Of a stretch of 64,000 nucleotides of DNA, positions 16,891 through 26,010 are shown in pieces. The stretch's first letter is position 1; every line of letters starts with the position of its first letter. The translations under genes and the position numbers were made by a program. The stretch spans positions 372,001 to 436,000 of the forward strand of contig JAYGHB010000001.1 in NCBI GenBank assembly GCA_034931985.1, in the 5' to 3' direction. Source of the stretch: Halotia wernerae (lineage in GTDB: Bacteria; Cyanobacteriota; Cyanobacteriia; Cyanobacteriales; Nostocaceae). Under the pieces are notes generated by a model. It was not told where the DNA came from and ran no database searches. It saw only the letters and a list, made by a program, of their open reading frames with translations.

Positions 16891-17751
16891 ATGATCGTCG
16901 ACTGCCACGTCAACGTCTACGAAGACTCCCAGATCCTGCCGCTCTACGGCCAGATCGCCGGTATCGCCCGTGCGGGCGGCTTCACGATCAAATCCGATCC
17001 GCCGACCGTGGAAGCGGCGATGAAGGACGTCGATCACGCGATCGTGTTTTCGCTGCGCTACAAGGATTCGATCGGCATCGACGGCGACGACGAAGTGACC
17101 GCGCGCCTGGTCAAGCGCGATCCGAAGAAGTTCATCGGCTTCGCCGCGGTCGATCCGCGTATGCCGAATTGCATGGAACTGCTCGAACACGCGATCGAGG
17201 ATCTGGGGCTGAAGGGCGTCAAATTCGGCCCGATCTACAACGGCGTGTCGCTGCTCGATCCGCGCCTCGTGCCCGTCTACGAATATCTTCAGCGCAAGAA
17301 CCTTCCGCTGACGATGCATATGGGCACGACCTACGGCCAGAACGCGCCGATCGCGCAAGGCCGTCCGCTGGACGTCGACACGATCGCGTCGCGCTATCCC
17401 GATCTCAAGATGATCATGGCCCATATGGGGCACCCCTGGTACGAGGAGTGTATCGTCGTCGCGCGCAAGAATCCGAACGTCTATTGCGAGGTTTCCGCGC
17501 TCTATTACCGGCCGTGGCAGTACTACAACATTCTGGTCTGCGCGCAGGAATACAACATCGTCGCGCGAGACAAGATTTATTTCGGCACGGATTTCCCGTT
17601 CACGACCGTCGCCGATTCCATCGCGGGCTTGCGCAAAGTCAACGATCAGGTCGAAGGCACGCGCCTGCCGCGCGTGAGCCAGGACACGATCGATCGCATC
17701 ATCCATTCCAACCCGCTGGCCCATTGGTGGCATGGCGGTCTGAAGGTCTGA
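16891..17751 (+). CDS. Amidohydrolase-2 (ACMSD-like) family protein with altered metal motif
   Basis: A 286-residue TIM-barrel metal-dependent hydrolase or decarboxylase of the ACMSD/COG2159 family. The expected N-terminal His-x-His is His6-x-Asn8 (MIVDCHVNVY). Other likely ligands are kept: His143 (TMHMGTTYG), His178 (AHMGHPWYEE) and Asp234 (GTDFPFTT). Family members decarboxylate acids such as 2-amino-3-carboxymuconate semialdehyde or open lactones. Loss of the second His may change the metal or the reaction. It lies 10 bp after the RraA-like gene and 6 bp before the dehydratase. Although ACMSD follows 3HAO in tryptophan degradation, this gene is in the separate second operon, so a link to 3HAO is only a possibility. 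Confidence 0.8.
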   Translation: MIVDCHVNVYEDSQILPLYGQIAGIARAGGFTIKSDPPTVEAAMKDVDHAIVFSLRYKDSIGIDGDDEVTARLVKRDPKKFIGFAAVDPRMPNCMELLEHAIEDLGLKGVKFGPIYNGVSLLDPRLVPVYEYLQRKNLPLTMHMGTTYGQNAPIAQGRPLDVDTIASRYPDLKMIMAHMGHPWYEECIVVARKNPNVYCEVSALYYRPWQYYNILVCAQEYNIVARDKIYFGTDFPFTTVADSIAGLRKVNDQVEGTRLPRVSQDTIDRIIHSNPLAHWWHGGLKV

Positions 17752-17757
17752 CGCCAT

Positions 17758-19485
17758 ATGGCCGACAAACCCGCCCGTAAGTCGCGTAGCGCCGCCTGGT
17801 TCGGCACCGCCGACAAGTACGGCTTCATCGCGCGCAGCTTCATGAAGAACCAAGGACATGCCGCGCGCATGTTCGACGGGCGGCCGGTCGTCGGCATTTG
17901 CAACACGTGGTCGGAGCTGACGCCGTGCAACGGCCATCTGCGAATGCTGGCCGAGCATGTGAAGCGCGGCGTCTATGAAGCGGGCGGGTTCCCGCTGGAA
18001 TTCCCGGTGACCTCGCTGTCCGAACCGCTGATGCGCCCGACCACGATGCTCTATCGCAATCTCGCGGCGATGGACGTCGAGGCGGCGATCCGCTCCCAGC
18101 CGATGGATAGCGTCGTGCTGCTCGCCGGCTGCGACAAGACCACGCCGTCCACGCTGATGGGTGCGGCCAGCGTCGATCTGCCCACGCTGCTGGTTTCCGG
18201 CGGGCCGATGCTGACCGGGCATTGGCGCGGCGAGAAGCTCGGCTCTGGCACCAGCCTCATCAAGCTCGACGCCGAAGTGCGCGCGGGCCGCATGACGATG
18301 GACGAGCTGATGCAGGCCGAAGCGGCGAGCTCGCCCAGCGCGGGTTCGTGCATGTCGATGGGCACCGCCTCGACCATGGCGAGCCTGTGCGAAGGCTTGG
18401 GCGTCGCCCTGCCCGGCAACGGCGCCATCCCGGCGGTCGATGCGCGCCGCCAAGCCTTGGCATTCGAAGCGGGGCGCCGCGCGGTCGAAATGGCGCGCGA
18501 GGATTTGCGCCTGTCCAAGGTGCTTACGCGCGAAGCCTTCGAGGACGCCGTTCGGCTTTGCGCCGCCCTGGGCGGCTCGACCAATGCGGTCGTCCATCTG
18601 ATCGCGCTCGCGGGCCGTATCGGCGTCGAATTCGGTCTCGCAGATTGGGATCGTTGCGGGCGCGACGTGCCGTGTCTCGTCGATCTGATGCCCTCGGGCA
18701 AGCATTTGATGGAGGATTTCCATCGCGCCGGCGGCGTGCCCGCCGTACTCGCGCAGATCGCCCATTTGCTGCACCCCGATCGCCCCTCTGTCGCGGGCGG
18801 AAAATTCGGCGACGGCTACGTCCAGGCGCGCATCGACGATCCCGCCGTGATCTTGAGTTTCGACAAGCCGTTCAAGCCCGCGGGCGGCATCGCCGTGCTG
18901 CGCGGCAATCTTGCACCCAATGGGGCCGTTCTGAAGCCGTCGGCCGCCTCGCCCGAATTGATGCGCCATCGCGGCCCGGCGGTGGTGTTCAACGGCCCCG
19001 ACGATTTGAAAAAGCGCATCGACGATCCGGCGCTGAACGTCACCAAGGACAGCGTATTGGTCCTGCGCAATTGCGGGCCGCGCGGCTATCCGGGCATGGC
19101 GGAGATCGGCAATATGCCGATCCCGGCCAAACTGCTGCGCGACGGTATACGCGACATCGTGCGCATATCCGACGCGCGGATGAGCGGGACCGCCTTCGGC
19201 ACGGTCGTGCTGCATGTCGCCCCCGAAGCGGCGGCGGGCGGTCCCCTCGCCCTCGTGCGCGACGGCGATATGGTCGAGCTCGACGTAAACGCGCGCAAAC
19301 TTCATCTCGACGTTCCGGACGCCGAGCTCGCCAAGCGGCGCGAAGCGCTCGTGCCCTACAAATCGCCGTACACGCGCGGCTGGGAAAAGCTCTACGTCGA
19401 GCACGTTCTGCAAGCCGATCGCGGCGTCGATCTCGACTTCCTGGTCGGCAAATCGGGCGGCGAACCGCCCCGGGAATCGCATTGA
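17758..19485 (+). CDS. IlvD/Edd family dehydratase (sugar-acid dehydratase-like)
   Basis: A 575-residue iron-sulfur dehydratase. Cluster ligands are visible: Cys57 (WSELTPCNGH), Cys125 (LLAGCDKTTPS) and Cys198 (PSAGSCMSMGTAST). The HWRGEKLGSGT and GRMTMDELMQAEAASSPSAG segments are more like the L-arabinonate/D-xylonate branch than true dihydroxy-acid dehydratase, so it probably removes water from an aldonic acid. It follows the amidohydrolase by 6 bp and shares one base with the LacI gene. Together with two enolase-superfamily enzymes it argues for a polyhydroxy-acid substrate. Confidence 0.9.
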   Translation: MADKPARKSRSAAWFGTADKYGFIARSFMKNQGHAARMFDGRPVVGICNTWSELTPCNGHLRMLAEHVKRGVYEAGGFPLEFPVTSLSEPLMRPTTMLYRNLAAMDVEAAIRSQPMDSVVLLAGCDKTTPSTLMGAASVDLPTLLVSGGPMLTGHWRGEKLGSGTSLIKLDAEVRAGRMTMDELMQAEAASSPSAGSCMSMGTASTMASLCEGLGVALPGNGAIPAVDARRQALAFEAGRRAVEMAREDLRLSKVLTREAFEDAVRLCAALGGSTNAVVHLIALAGRIGVEFGLADWDRCGRDVPCLVDLMPSGKHLMEDFHRAGGVPAVLAQIAHLLHPDRPSVAGGKFGDGYVQARIDDPAVILSFDKPFKPAGGIAVLRGNLAPNGAVLKPSAASPELMRHRGPAVVFNGPDDLKKRIDDPALNVTKDSVLVLRNCGPRGYPGMAEIGNMPIPAKLLRDGIRDIVRISDARMSGTAFGTVVLHVAPEAAAGGPLALVRDGDMVELDVNARKLHLDVPDAELAKRREALVPYKSPYTRGWEKLYVEHVLQADRGVDLDFLVGKSGGEPPRESH

Positions 19486-20579
19486 TGGCCGACGCCGCCC
19501 CGCCCCGCCGCGTGACGTTGCGCGATATCGCGCAAGCCGCCGGCACGACCACGATGACGGTCTCGAACGTCCTCAACGGGCGTTCGGATCAGGTCGGGAC
19601 GGATACGGCGCGGCGGGTGATGGCGGCGCGCGATCGCTTGGGCTATCGGCCGTTGGCGGCCGCACGGCAATTGCGCGCGGCGCGGCGCATGGCGGTCGGC
19701 GTCGTCATCGTCGATCCTTCGCCCTACTATCTTTCGGATCTGTTCACCGCGGCCTTGCTCGCGGGCCTCAACGAAGGTCTCGGCAAGCATAACTACAGCC
19801 TGATCCTGCACGGCAGCCCGGCCAACGATCTCGCCTCCGTGCCCATGCTGCGCAGCATCGAAAGCGACGGGCTGTGCGTCATCACATCCGGTCCGGCGCG
19901 CGAACGCAAACGCATCGTCGAGCGTATGGCCGATCTGGGTCAGCCGATCGTCGTCATTCAAGACCTCGCCCCGGCGGATGCGGAGGATTGCTGCTCGATC
20001 CTGCTCGACGACGAGGCGGGCGCGGAAGCGATCGGCGAGCATCTCGCCCTTTCGGATCCCAAGCGCATCGTGATGCTGGTTCCCGGCGTCGAATGGCCGG
20101 CGATGGCACGGCGCGAAACGGCATTGCGCCGCGCGCTCGCGCGCAAGAAAGCGGGCATCGAGCTTGCCGTGCTGCGCTGCCCCGACGAAGGTTTCGAGGC
20201 GACGCAAGCCACCCTCGCCCGCCATATCGACGCGGCCGGCCTGCCCGATGCGGTCGCCGGCGGCAACGACCGTATGGCGCTGGCCGCGTTGCAGTTGTTC
20301 GCCGCGCGCGGGATCGACGTGCCGGGCCGCGTGCGCGTCACCGGCTTCAACGGGTTCGAGAACCATTTCTACGCAAGACCCGCGCTGACCACGGTTTCCG
20401 TGCCCGCGTTCCGTTTGGGCGAGGACGCCGCGACCGCGTTGGTCGAGCGCTTGAAAACCGGGCGCTTCGCCTGGCGCAAGAAAATCCTGCCGGTGGAATT
20501 CGCGCCGGCGGCTTCGTCCGACATCACGCCGACAAAACGAACCAGCAAACCAACCTCCAAACAGGGAGTCGTGAAATGA
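19485..20579 (+). CDS. LacI family transcriptional regulator
   Basis: A 364-residue regulator. The helix-turn-helix is RRVTLRDIAQAAGTTTMTVS, followed by NVLNGRSDQVGTDTARRVMA and the hinge DRLGYRPLAAARQLR. The rest is a periplasmic-binding-protein fold for a small-molecule effector, usually a sugar or sugar acid, ending in a basic tail of about 20 residues. It is embedded in the operon, overlapping the dehydratase by 1 bp and the next binding-protein gene by 4 bp (ATGA). It is a good candidate to bind the LacI-type dyad at 14096-14109. Confidence 0.92.
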   Translation: MADAAPPRRVTLRDIAQAAGTTTMTVSNVLNGRSDQVGTDTARRVMAARDRLGYRPLAAARQLRAARRMAVGVVIVDPSPYYLSDLFTAALLAGLNEGLGKHNYSLILHGSPANDLASVPMLRSIESDGLCVITSGPARERKRIVERMADLGQPIVVIQDLAPADAEDCCSILLDDEAGAEAIGEHLALSDPKRIVMLVPGVEWPAMARRETALRRALARKKAGIELAVLRCPDEGFEATQATLARHIDAAGLPDAVAGGNDRMALAALQLFAARGIDVPGRVRVTGFNGFENHFYARPALTTVSVPAFRLGEDAATALVERLKTGRFAWRKKILPVEFAPAASSDITPTKRTSKPTSKQGVVK

Positions 20580-22150
20580 AACTTCGCCAAACCATGCTCG
20601 CCGCGACGGCACTGACCGCCGTGGCCCTTGCCGCGACGCCGTCGCAAGCGCAAGGCTTTCAATGCCCGCGCACCGGCGGCGATCTGATCTTCGCGCTGGA
20701 AAGCCAGGTGCCGGGTCTCGACCAGCACGCCTCGAATTCCTCGGCGACGCGCAACGCCGCCATGAATATCTTCGAGACGCTCGTCACGCGCGACGAGAGC
20801 ATGAACCCGATCCTGGAACTGGCCGAGACGCTGGAAACCAGCGCCGACGGCCTGACCTACACCTTCCGTCTGCGCCAGGGCATCAAGTTCCATAACGGCA
20901 AGACGATGAGCTCGGCCGACGTCGCAGCGTCCTACGACCGCTACAAACGCCTGGGCATCGACCGTTCGATCCTCGATCCCGTGGAATCCTGGTCGACGCC
21001 GGACGCGAACACCTTCGTATTGAAGCTCAAGGAACGCCAGCCGCTGTTCCTGGAAGCGCTGTCGTCCTTCACCGTGCCGATCGTCATCATCCCGTCGGAA
21101 AACGCCGGCGCCGCCGCCGGTCAGCTGCCGACGGTCGGCACGGGTCCGTTCCGCCTGGACGAGTTCCGCGCGGACAGCCATGTGCGCCTGCGCCGCTTCG
21201 ACGATTACCGCCCCGATACGCGCCACGCGTCGATGTCGGGCTTCGGCGGCGGCAAGCGCGCCTGCGTCGACACCGTCACGCTGCGGATGATGACCGAACC
21301 GGCGGCGCGCACGGCCGCGCTGGAGGTCAACGAAATCCACGGCGTCGAGGATGTGCCCGCCGCGTCGCAGAAGCGTCTGGCGGAGAACCGCGCGATCAAG
21401 CTCGCGCGATTGGAGACGTTCTGGATGAACGTCACCTATCCGAACTGGTCGGCCCCGCCGACCGACAATCCCAAGGTGCGCCAAGCGATCCTCGCCGCGA
21501 TGAATTTCGACGAGATCATGGAAGCCGCGACCGAGGGCCAATACAAGCTGAACCCCGGCTTCCAATATCCGGGCATGCAGTACTTCACCGACGCGGGCAA
21601 GGAACTGCTGAACCAAAAGAACCCGGCCAAGGCGCGCCAGCTTCTGCAGGAAGCGGGCTACAAGGGCGAAAAGGTCGTGCTGCTGACCAATCGCCAATTC
21701 CCGGTCATGTACAACACGTCGCTCGTGATGGCCGAGCAGTTGAAGGCCGCCGGCATCAACGCCGAGCTCGAAGTGCTCGACTGGCCGGCCGCGTTGCAGA
21801 AGAGCCAGCGCGAAACCCAAGGCTGGAACTTCTTCTACACGGGCTGGATCACGGTGATCGCGCTCGGCGGGCCGCAGACCTTGCGTCAGATGGCCGAGCC
21901 GAACCCGGTCTACAAGCCGAAGGACAACAAGGTCGATCCGGCCTATATGGCCGCCTTCAACCAAGTGAACACCGCACCCGAGCTCGCCCAGCGCCAAGCC
22001 GCCTTCGCGCGCGCGCAGCGCATCGCACTCGATCAGGTGATGGCCGTTCCGTTCGGCGTGGCGCCCAAGACCCAGGCCGTGCGCGCCAATGTCGAGAACT
22101 ACGTGCCCTACTTCAACACGCGGTTCTCGAACGTCTGGATCCGTCCGTAA
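20576..22150 (+). CDS. ABC transporter substrate-binding protein, peptide/nickel (SBP_bac_5) family
   Basis: A 524-residue periplasmic binding protein with a Sec signal peptide (MKLRQTMLAATALTAVALAA, cleavage probably after PSQA). GGDLIFALESQVPGLDQHAS and LETSADGLTYTFRLRQGIKF are the SBP_bac_5 signatures. Members bind oligopeptides, glutathione, opines, oligosaccharides and sugar acids. Two cysteines (near the mature N terminus and in GGGKRACVDTV) could form a disulfide. The ATG overlaps the LacI stop as ATGA. It is the receptor of the Dpp-type importer that follows. Confidence 0.9.
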   Translation: MKLRQTMLAATALTAVALAATPSQAQGFQCPRTGGDLIFALESQVPGLDQHASNSSATRNAAMNIFETLVTRDESMNPILELAETLETSADGLTYTFRLRQGIKFHNGKTMSSADVAASYDRYKRLGIDRSILDPVESWSTPDANTFVLKLKERQPLFLEALSSFTVPIVIIPSENAGAAAGQLPTVGTGPFRLDEFRADSHVRLRRFDDYRPDTRHASMSGFGGGKRACVDTVTLRMMTEPAARTAALEVNEIHGVEDVPAASQKRLAENRAIKLARLETFWMNVTYPNWSAPPTDNPKVRQAILAAMNFDEIMEAATEGQYKLNPGFQYPGMQYFTDAGKELLNQKNPAKARQLLQEAGYKGEKVVLLTNRQFPVMYNTSLVMAEQLKAAGINAELEVLDWPAALQKSQRETQGWNFFYTGWITVIALGGPQTLRQMAEPNPVYKPKDNKVDPAYMAAFNQVNTAPELAQRQAAFARAQRIALDQVMAVPFGVAPKTQAVRANVENYVPYFNTRFSNVWIRP

Positions 22151-22159
22151 CGGCGACAA

Positions 22160-22189
22160 GCGGGACCGGTTTCCATCGGCCGGTCCCGC
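22160..22189 (+). promoter_or_regulatory. Intercistronic stem-loop after binding-protein gene
   Basis: A perfect 10-bp stem (GCGGGACCGG at 22160-22169, CCGGTCCCGC at 22180-22189) with a 10-nt loop in the 54-bp gap between the binding protein and its first permease. No U-run follows, so a stabilising or attenuating role is more likely than termination. Confidence 0.6.
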
Positions 22190-22204
22190 CCTTAAGCATC
22201 GAAA

Positions 22205-23158
22205 ATGCTCGCTTTCGCCATCAAACGTCTGCTGCACACGATCCCCATCCTGGCGATCGTCAGCCTGATCGCGTTCGGGATGATCAAGCTCGTCCCCGGC
22301 GATCCGGCCGTGGTGATGGGCGGCACCAACGCGACGGCGGCGGAGATCGATCAGATCCGCCGCAATCTCGGGCTCGATCAGCCGTTCCATGTCCAGCTCG
22401 GCGCGTTCTACTGGAATCTGCTGCATGGCGATCTGGGCAATTCGCTGCTGCTGAACGTGCCCGTCACCAGCGCCATCATCGAACGCCTGCCCGCGACTTT
22501 GTGGCTTTCGGCCTACGCGATGCTGCTGACGCTGATCTTCGGCCTCGCGACCGGAATCATCGCCGCTTTGCGGCACAATACTTGGGTCGATCAAGCCGCG
22601 ACGACGCTCGCGTTGATCGGCGTGTCGCTGCCGAATTTCTGGCTCGGCCTCGTGATGATCGTCGTCTTCTCCGTCCATCTCGGCTGGCTGCCGACCAGCG
22701 GCTTCGTCGACCCAGCCGACAGCGTCATCGGATTCTTGCGCACCGCCACGATGCCGGCGGCGGCGCTGGCGATGCTCCAGATCGGCCTGCTGGCGCGCAT
22801 CACGCGCTCCGCGATGCTGGAGGTCTTGCGCCAGGACTACGTGCGCACGGCCCGCGCCAAAGGCCTGCCCGAATGGGTCGTGGTGATGAAGCACGCGCTC
22901 GCCAACGCGATGATCCCGATCGTCACCGTCGTCGGGCTCATCTTCTCGGTGCTGATCTCGGGTTCGATCGTGATCGAGACGATCTTCACCATCCCCGGCA
23001 TGGGCGCGTTGCTCGGCAACGCCATTCTGCGCCGCGACTATCCGATGATCCAAGGCGGGTTGCTGTTCGTCGCGGCGGCGTTGATGCTGCTCAATCTGCT
23101 GGCCGACATGCTCTACGCCTATTTCGATCCGCGCGTGCAGGTGGATCGCGATGGCTGA
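22205..23158 (+). CDS. Dipeptide/oligopeptide-type ABC permease (DppB-like)
   Basis: A 317-residue permease. MLAFAIKRLLHTIPILAIVS and the LVPGDPA motif mark the DppB/OppB start, and the EAA loop is DYVRTARAKGLPEWVVVMKH. About six membrane helices. It pairs with the next gene, which it overlaps by 8 bp. Confidence 0.92.
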   Translation: MLAFAIKRLLHTIPILAIVSLIAFGMIKLVPGDPAVVMGGTNATAAEIDQIRRNLGLDQPFHVQLGAFYWNLLHGDLGNSLLLNVPVTSAIIERLPATLWLSAYAMLLTLIFGLATGIIAALRHNTWVDQAATTLALIGVSLPNFWLGLVMIVVFSVHLGWLPTSGFVDPADSVIGFLRTATMPAAALAMLQIGLLARITRSAMLEVLRQDYVRTARAKGLPEWVVVMKHALANAMIPIVTVVGLIFSVLISGSIVIETIFTIPGMGALLGNAILRRDYPMIQGGLLFVAAALMLLNLLADMLYAYFDPRVQVDRDG

Positions 23159-24023
23159 TCTCGCCTTGACGCTGTTCCCCGCCCATGCGCGGCGCACGGG
23201 CCGCAAGCTGCTGCGCAACCGCGCCTTCGTGGCGGGCGCGTTCCTGGTCACATTGGTGTTCCTCGCCATCGTCCTGGCGCCGCTGATCGCCCAGTACGAA
23301 CCCAATCGGATGCAGATCCGGATGCGCTTCCGCCCGCCCTCTTCCGAATTCTGGTTCGGCACCGACAATCTGGGCCGCGACATGTTCGCGCGCGTCCTCT
23401 ATGGCGGCCGCCTGTCGATCGAGATCGGTTTTTGGGTCGTGATGCTCAACGCCGTGTTCGGCGTGGCGATGGGCGCGCTCGCCGGCTATTTCCGCGCGCT
23501 GGACAATCCGCTGATGCGCCTGTCGGACGCGCTGATGGCCTTCCCGTCGGTGCTGCTGGCGATCGGCATCGCGGCGATCCTGGGGCCGTCGACCAGCACG
23601 GCGGTCATCGCGCTCGCCGTCGTCTATATCCCGCGCACCGCGCGTATCCTGCGCGCGAGCGTGCTGGTCGTGCGCGAGCTCGACTACGTCCACGCCTCGC
23701 GCGCGGCGGGGGCCGGCGACTGGCATATCCTGTCGCGTCACATCCTGCCCAACTGCATGGCACCGCTGCTCGTGCAGCTCAGCTTCGTCTTCGCCTATGC
23801 CGTGCTGTCCGAAGCGGTGCTGAGCTTCCTGGGTCTCGGCGCGCCGCCGACCGTGCCGAGCTGGGGCATCCTTATTTCCGAAGGCCGGTCCTATATCCGC
23901 GAAGCCTGGTGGCTGACGGTCGTGCCCGGCATCGCCATCGCGATCACGGTGCTGGGCCTCAATTTGCTGGGCGACGGTCTGCGCGACGTGCTCGACCCGC
24001 GCATGAAGATCCAACAGGAGTAG
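23151..24023 (+). CDS. Dipeptide/oligopeptide-type ABC permease (DppC-like)
   Basis: A 290-residue permease with the OppC_N cytoplasmic start and the typical FWFGTDNLGRDMFARVLYGG segment, then the EAA loop DYVHASRAAGAGDWHILSRH. It ends in the DPR motif (LLGDGLRDVLDPRMK). Overlaps dppB-like by 8 bp and is followed at once by the ATPases. It completes the membrane pore. Confidence 0.92.
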   Translation: MADLALTLFPAHARRTGRKLLRNRAFVAGAFLVTLVFLAIVLAPLIAQYEPNRMQIRMRFRPPSSEFWFGTDNLGRDMFARVLYGGRLSIEIGFWVVMLNAVFGVAMGALAGYFRALDNPLMRLSDALMAFPSVLLAIGIAAILGPSTSTAVIALAVVYIPRTARILRASVLVVRELDYVHASRAAGAGDWHILSRHILPNCMAPLLVQLSFVFAYAVLSEAVLSFLGLGAPPTVPSWGILISEGRSYIREAWWLTVVPGIAIAITVLGLNLLGDGLRDVLDPRMKIQQE

Positions 24024-24025
24024 TC

Positions 24026-25018
24026 GTGAGCGACGCGTTGCTCAGCGTGCGGAATTTGACCACGGCCTTCGCGACCGAAAGCGGGCGCACGATCGCCGTC
24101 GACGACGTCGGGTTCGACGTGCGGGTGGGCGAAGCCGTCGGCCTGATCGGCGAAAGCGGTTCCGGCAAAAGCGTCGCGGCGCTGTCGATCCTGGGCTTGC
24201 TGCCCGCGCCGCCCGCGCGCGTCTTGTCGGGCAGCGCGATGTTCGAAGGCCGCGATCTTCTGCAAATGCCCGCGAAGGAACTGCGCCGCATCCGGGGCAA
24301 GCGTATCGGCATGATCTTCCAAGAGCCGATGACGAGCCTCAACCCCGTCTTCCCGATCGGCGAACAGATCGCCGAAAGCCTGCGCCTGCACGAGCGCCTG
24401 GGCAACGAAGCCGCGCGCAAACGCGCGATCGCGCTGCTCGACCGCGTGGGCATTCCCTCGGCGTCGCGCCGCCTCGACGATTATCCGCACCAGCTTTCGG
24501 GCGGTATGCGCCAGCGCGTGATGATCGCGATCGCGCTGGCCTGCGATCCCAAGCTGCTGATCGCGGACGAGCCGACCACGGCGCTCGACGTCACGGTCCA
24601 GGCCCAATTGCTTGACCTGCTGAACGATCTGCGGCGCGAAACCGGCATGGCGATGCTGCTGATCACCCATAACATGGGCGTGATCGCCGAATTCGCCGAC
24701 CGCGTGGTCGTGATGTATTCGGGCCGCGTGGCGGAGGAAGCGCCGATCGAAACCTTGTTCGACGCGCCCCGCCATCCCTATACGCAAGGCTTGCTCGGCG
24801 CCACCCCCACTCTTGCCCAAACGGAATCGCGGCTGCGCACCATTCCGGGCTCGCTGCCGGACCCGGCCGCCCCGCCGCCCGGCTGCCGTTTCGCGCCGCG
24901 CTGCGCATTCGCCGACGCCGAATGCTCGGCCGCGCGGCCCGCCGAGATCGCCATCGCCCCGGGCCATCGCGCCGCCTGCCGGCGCACCGACGCGACGAAG
25001 AATTGGCAAGCGGCATGA
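24026..25018 (+). CDS. Dipeptide/oligopeptide-type ABC ATPase (DppD-like)
   Basis: A 330-residue ATPase. Walker A is GESGSGKSV, the signature LSGGMRQRVMIAIALA, Walker B LLIADEPTTALD, and the C-terminal oligopeptide-type extension holds the cysteine cluster GCRFAPRCAFADAEC that in DppD proteins binds an iron-sulfur cluster. The start is GTG at 24026, 2 bp after the permease stop and behind AACAGGAG. The stop overlaps the next ATPase start (ATGA). Confidence 0.92.
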   Translation: MSDALLSVRNLTTAFATESGRTIAVDDVGFDVRVGEAVGLIGESGSGKSVAALSILGLLPAPPARVLSGSAMFEGRDLLQMPAKELRRIRGKRIGMIFQEPMTSLNPVFPIGEQIAESLRLHERLGNEAARKRAIALLDRVGIPSASRRLDDYPHQLSGGMRQRVMIAIALACDPKLLIADEPTTALDVTVQAQLLDLLNDLRRETGMAMLLITHNMGVIAEFADRVVVMYSGRVAEEAPIETLFDAPRHPYTQGLLGATPTLAQTESRLRTIPGSLPDPAAPPPGCRFAPRCAFADAECSAARPAEIAIAPGHRAACRRTDATKNWQAA

Positions 25019-26010
25019 CGACGACACATCCCCTTTTGCGCGTCCGCGATCTCACCAAGCATTTCCCGGTGAAGAGCGGCGCCTTGTTCGCGCGCGAAAC
25101 CGGCCGCGTGCGCGCGGTCGACGGCGTGTCGTTCGATCTTCACGCGGGCGAAGCCTTGGGCGTGGTCGGCGAAAGCGGTTGCGGCAAATCGACGACCGGG
25201 CGTTTGACGCTGCGCTTGATCGAGCCGACGTCCGGCGACGTCGAATTCGACGGCCGGAGCGTTCTGTCGCTGGGCAAGGCCGAGCTTCGCCAACTGCGCC
25301 GATCGATGCAGATCGTCTTCCAGGATCCGCAAGCCTCGCTCGATCCGCGCATGACGGTCGAGGAGATCGTAACCGAACCGCTGGTCGTGCAAGGCGATTT
25401 GCGCGGCGAAGCGCGGACGAAGAAGGCGCGCGAATTGCTGGAACTCGTCGGCCTGCCGCCGGCGCATATTTCGCGCTATCCGCACGAATTCTCCGGCGGG
25501 CAGCGCCAACGCATCGGCATCGCGCGCGCGCTGGCGCCGGGCCCGAAGCTGATCGTCTGCGACGAGCCGGTCTCGGCACTCGACGTTTCGGTTCAGGCGC
25601 AGATCGTCAATCTGCTGAGCGATCTGCAAAAGGAACTCGGCCTCGCCTATCTGTTCATCGCGCACGATCTGGCGGTCGTACGTCATCTCTGCCAGCGCGT
25701 CGCGGTCATGTATCTGGGCCGCATCGTCGAGATCGGCGCGGTCGCGGATCTGTTCGCCAAACCGCAGCATCCCTATACGCGTATGCTGCTGGCCTCGGTG
25801 CCCGCCGCGCATCCGCGCTTGCGCCGCACGCAAGCGATTCCGCGCGGCGACGTGCCCTCGGCGCTGAACCCGCCGGCGGGCTGTCATTTCCATCCGCGTT
25901 GCGCCTTCGCGACCGATAGATGCCGGACGGAGGCGCCGCGCCCTCGCGAAACGTCGCCGGGCTATGTCGTCGCCTGCCATTACGCGGGCGAGCTGGGAGA
26001 AAAGAAATGA
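25015..26010 (+). CDS. Dipeptide/oligopeptide-type ABC ATPase (DppF-like)
   Basis: A 331-residue second ATPase. Walker A is GESGCGKST, the signature FSGGQRQRIGIARAL, Walker B LIVCDEPVSALD, and the C-terminal tail has GCHFHPRCAFATDRC. It heterodimerises with DppD. Overlaps both neighbours by 4 bp, linking the transporter translationally to the enolase-superfamily enzyme that follows. Confidence 0.92.
   Translation: MTTTHPLLRVRDLTKHFPVKSGALFARETGRVRAVDGVSFDLHAGEALGVVGESGCGKSTTGRLTLRLIEPTSGDVEFDGRSVLSLGKAELRQLRRSMQIVFQDPQASLDPRMTVEEIVTEPLVVQGDLRGEARTKKARELLELVGLPPAHISRYPHEFSGGQRQRIGIARALAPGPKLIVCDEPVSALDVSVQAQIVNLLSDLQKELGLAYLFIAHDLAVVRHLCQRVAVMYLGRIVEIGAVADLFAKPQHPYTRMLLASVPAAHPRLRRTQAIPRGDVPSALNPPAGCHFHPRCAFATDRCRTEAPRPRETSPGYVVACHYAGELGEKK

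Noticed and set aside
16747..19482. A 911-codon open frame on the minus strand opposite the amidohydrolase and dehydratase genes
   Set aside because: Arg/His/Asp-rich, low-hydrophobicity translation without known motifs; it is the antisense shadow of well-supported plus-strand genes in high-GC DNA.
20369..23383. A 1004-codon minus-strand open frame opposite the LacI, binding-protein and permease genes
   Set aside because: Same shadow signature; the plus strand encodes complete recognisable proteins with overlapping starts.
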